A stretch of 34,241 nucleotides of DNA from an uncultured Flavobacteriaceae bacterium (GTDB lineage Bacteria; Bacteroidota; Bacteroidia; Flavobacteriales; Flavobacteriaceae). Made by a program: the position numbers and the translations under genes. This document shows, one piece after another, positions 32,883 through 34,241 of the stretch (its first letter is position 1; each line of letters starts with the position of its first letter). The stretch is taken from positions 1-34,241 of the forward strand of contig CALDCO010000226.1 of assembly GCA_937937185.1 (NCBI GenBank). Reading direction: 5' to 3'. Under the pieces are notes generated by a model. That model had not been told where the DNA came from. It worked only from the letters and a program-made list of their open reading frames with translations, and did not search any database.

Positions 32883-34241
32883 ATGATTAAAAATTATCTC
32901 TCTATTTTAATTATTCTAGTATTACATAGTGCAATTGCCCAAGATTTATCTCAAGGGTATATAGCTAACGATTTAACACAACACCCTATGCAAGCTTTAA
33001 CTAAGCCTGGGTATTTATCTGCAGTTAACGATCCTTCTTTTCCTAGTACTGCTATTAGAAGAATTTCCGAAGCAGAACCTGGAAAATTTATTGTGCCCAT
33101 GTATAGTACCATACAATCTTGGAACGCAGACGAAAGCAAGCTGCTAGTATATGGTAGCGGAAGGCACAAGCTACTTAACGGTACAGATTATACTTTTATA
33201 AGGGAGCTAACAGATATAAGGCCAGATGATTTAGAAGCAGTATTTTGGGATTTTAATGACCCAGATGTTTTATTTTATATGGATAATAATACAGACGATT
33301 TTATTAGCTATAATGTGGAAACTAAAATTAAAACTGTAATAGCGAACATGAGAACATTAAGTGGTTGCCCGAACTCCTTTTCTCTAAGCGGTGGAAATGA
33401 TATACAAATGATGTCGTGGGATAGTGATGTATTTTCTTTTCGATGTGGAAATGATAATGCCTATTACTACAGGATTTCAACTGGAGTGTTAACAGAGTTT
33501 AATATCGACAACATTAATTACGTGGCGCCAATGCCATTTCCTAGTGGGAATTTATTTTACCATAATAAATCGGTTTATGATGCAAGTGGGAATTTAGTAA
33601 GAACACTTAATGTAAATAAGACAGAGCATTCCTGTTTAGGTAGGATGAGTAATGGAGACGATGCTTATTTTGCAATCTCTTTCCAAGAAGGACCAAATGG
33701 TGGTTGTCTAGGCACCTTAGTGGCTCACAATGCCACAACTGGAAATTGTTTTCCAGTGACACCTGTATCCGATTATGCCTTTTCAAAATCGGGCACGCAT
33801 ATGTCTTCATTAGCTCACAAAAATACAGAAGGGGGATGGGTGGCAGTATCTTCTGTGGGCTTTGAAAAAGACGGTGTTAAAATTTTGGACCAAGAGTTGT
33901 TTGTGGCCAAGGTAAACGAATTTGATGCCGATGTTTACAGGGTAGCACATCACCGTTCTGACGAAGATGAAATTGATTATTGGGGAGAGCCTCATGTTAC
34001 AATAAGCCCTACGGGTACACGATTATTATTTGGTAGCGATTGGAGTGGTGCAGAAGATGGGGTTTCTGTAGATAGCTATGTAGCCGAGTTACAAGCCTTC
34101 ACACTTTCTTCTAAAGATATTAAAGCGGATAAATTAGATTTTAGTTTTTATCCAAACCCTGTGGAGACCACTCTAAATATGGTTACTAAAAACACCTCTC
34201 TGGCTTATAAAATCTTTACTATTTCAGGAAAAAAAATCATG
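32883..34241 (+). CDS. T9SS-exported beta-propeller protein (3' end beyond window)
   Basis: An open frame of 453 codons from ATG at 32883 to the last base of the window, without a stop. The signal peptide is residues 1-20 (MIKNYLSILI start, ending SAIAQ). The body reads as a TolB/WD40-like beta-propeller: repeated segments such as YGSGRHK, WDFNDPDVLFYMDNN, and near residue 373 ISPTGTRLLFGSDWSG. From about residue 419, FSFYPNPVETTLNMV begins a type A T9SS sorting domain, so only about 40 residues are missing. It is probably secreted or surface-attached. There is no catalytic motif that I can identify. It is divergent from the ECF sigma operon. Confidence 0.87.
   Translation, partial: MIKNYLSILIILVLHSAIAQDLSQGYIANDLTQHPMQALTKPGYLSAVNDPSFPSTAIRRISEAEPGKFIVPMYSTIQSWNADESKLLVYGSGRHKLLNGTDYTFIRELTDIRPDDLEAVFWDFNDPDVLFYMDNNTDDFISYNVETKIKTVIANMRTLSGCPNSFSLSGGNDIQMMSWDSDVFSFRCGNDNAYYYRISTGVLTEFNIDNINYVAPMPFPSGNLFYHNKSVYDASGNLVRTLNVNKTEHSCLGRMSNGDDAYFAISFQEGPNGGCLGTLVAHNATTGNCFPVTPVSDYAFSKSGTHMSSLAHKNTEGGWVAVSSVGFEKDGVKILDQELFVAKVNEFDADVYRVAHHRSDEDEIDYWGEPHVTISPTGTRLLFGSDWSGAEDGVSVDSYVAELQAFTLSSKDIKADKLDFSFYPNPVETTLNMVTKNTSLAYKIFTISGKKIM

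Noticed and set aside
32951-33169. Minus-strand open frames at 32951-33169, 33607-33810 and 33810-33995
   Set aside because: All are antisense to the long T9SS propeller frame that starts at 32883 and runs to the window edge with a signal peptide and sorting domain.

Overview
This window is chromosomal DNA from a member of the Bacteroidota, most likely a marine Flavobacteriaceae species (inference). Supporting signs are the AT-rich composition, four secreted proteins ending in type IX secretion (T9SS) sorting domains, TAnnTTTG-type promoter boxes, AT-rich leaders instead of strong Shine-Dalgarno sites, and familiar flavobacterial gene neighbourhoods. No tRNA, rRNA, CRISPR array, phage gene or transposase was found.

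Layout. 1-3590 (minus strand): the start of a YebC-family gene, then a tight operon transcribed gcvT, glsA, an SDR/RmlD-like reductase and pterin-4a-carbinolamine dehydratase. 3952-9083 (plus): a secreted M24B Xaa-Pro aminopeptidase, a secreted beta-lactamase-fold serine hydrolase and a T9SS beta-propeller/HYR protein. 9390-13939: a menaquinone cluster, with an alpha/beta hydrolase divergent from thioesterase (menI candidate), isochorismate synthase (menF), menD and a DUF2853 protein. 14174-22060 (minus): long-chain acyl-CoA synthetase, AraC-type regulator and two tandem paralogous T9SS zinc carboxypeptidases (M14). 22241-29436 (minus): purL, a membrane-tethered TPR/LuxR regulator and an RsmB-type rRNA methyltransferase. 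29683-30762 (plus): a YCF48/BNR-repeat lipoprotein. 30772-32398 (minus): a three-gene ECF sigma factor operon. 32883 to the right edge (plus): a T9SS beta-propeller protein cut by the window end.

Most genes are ordinary housekeeping or envelope genes. The least explained signal lies between them: two families of short palindromic, transposase-free repeats. Family A has TGAAGTGGTTTAAAC ends; family B has AATACCATTTCCGACTT ends. Family A occurs as a 163 bp form, a 77 bp form explained by one internal deletion, a related perfect hairpin and several solo ends. The long A copy and one B copy share the same 17 bp internal palindrome, CCGTAGCnnnGCTATGC. The ends of these repeats often touch stop codons. 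In addition, purL carries a 24-codon segment in its interdomain linker that looks like an in-frame repeat insertion. These repeats and the segment are the best candidates for follow-up; no new enzymatic or defence system is evident.
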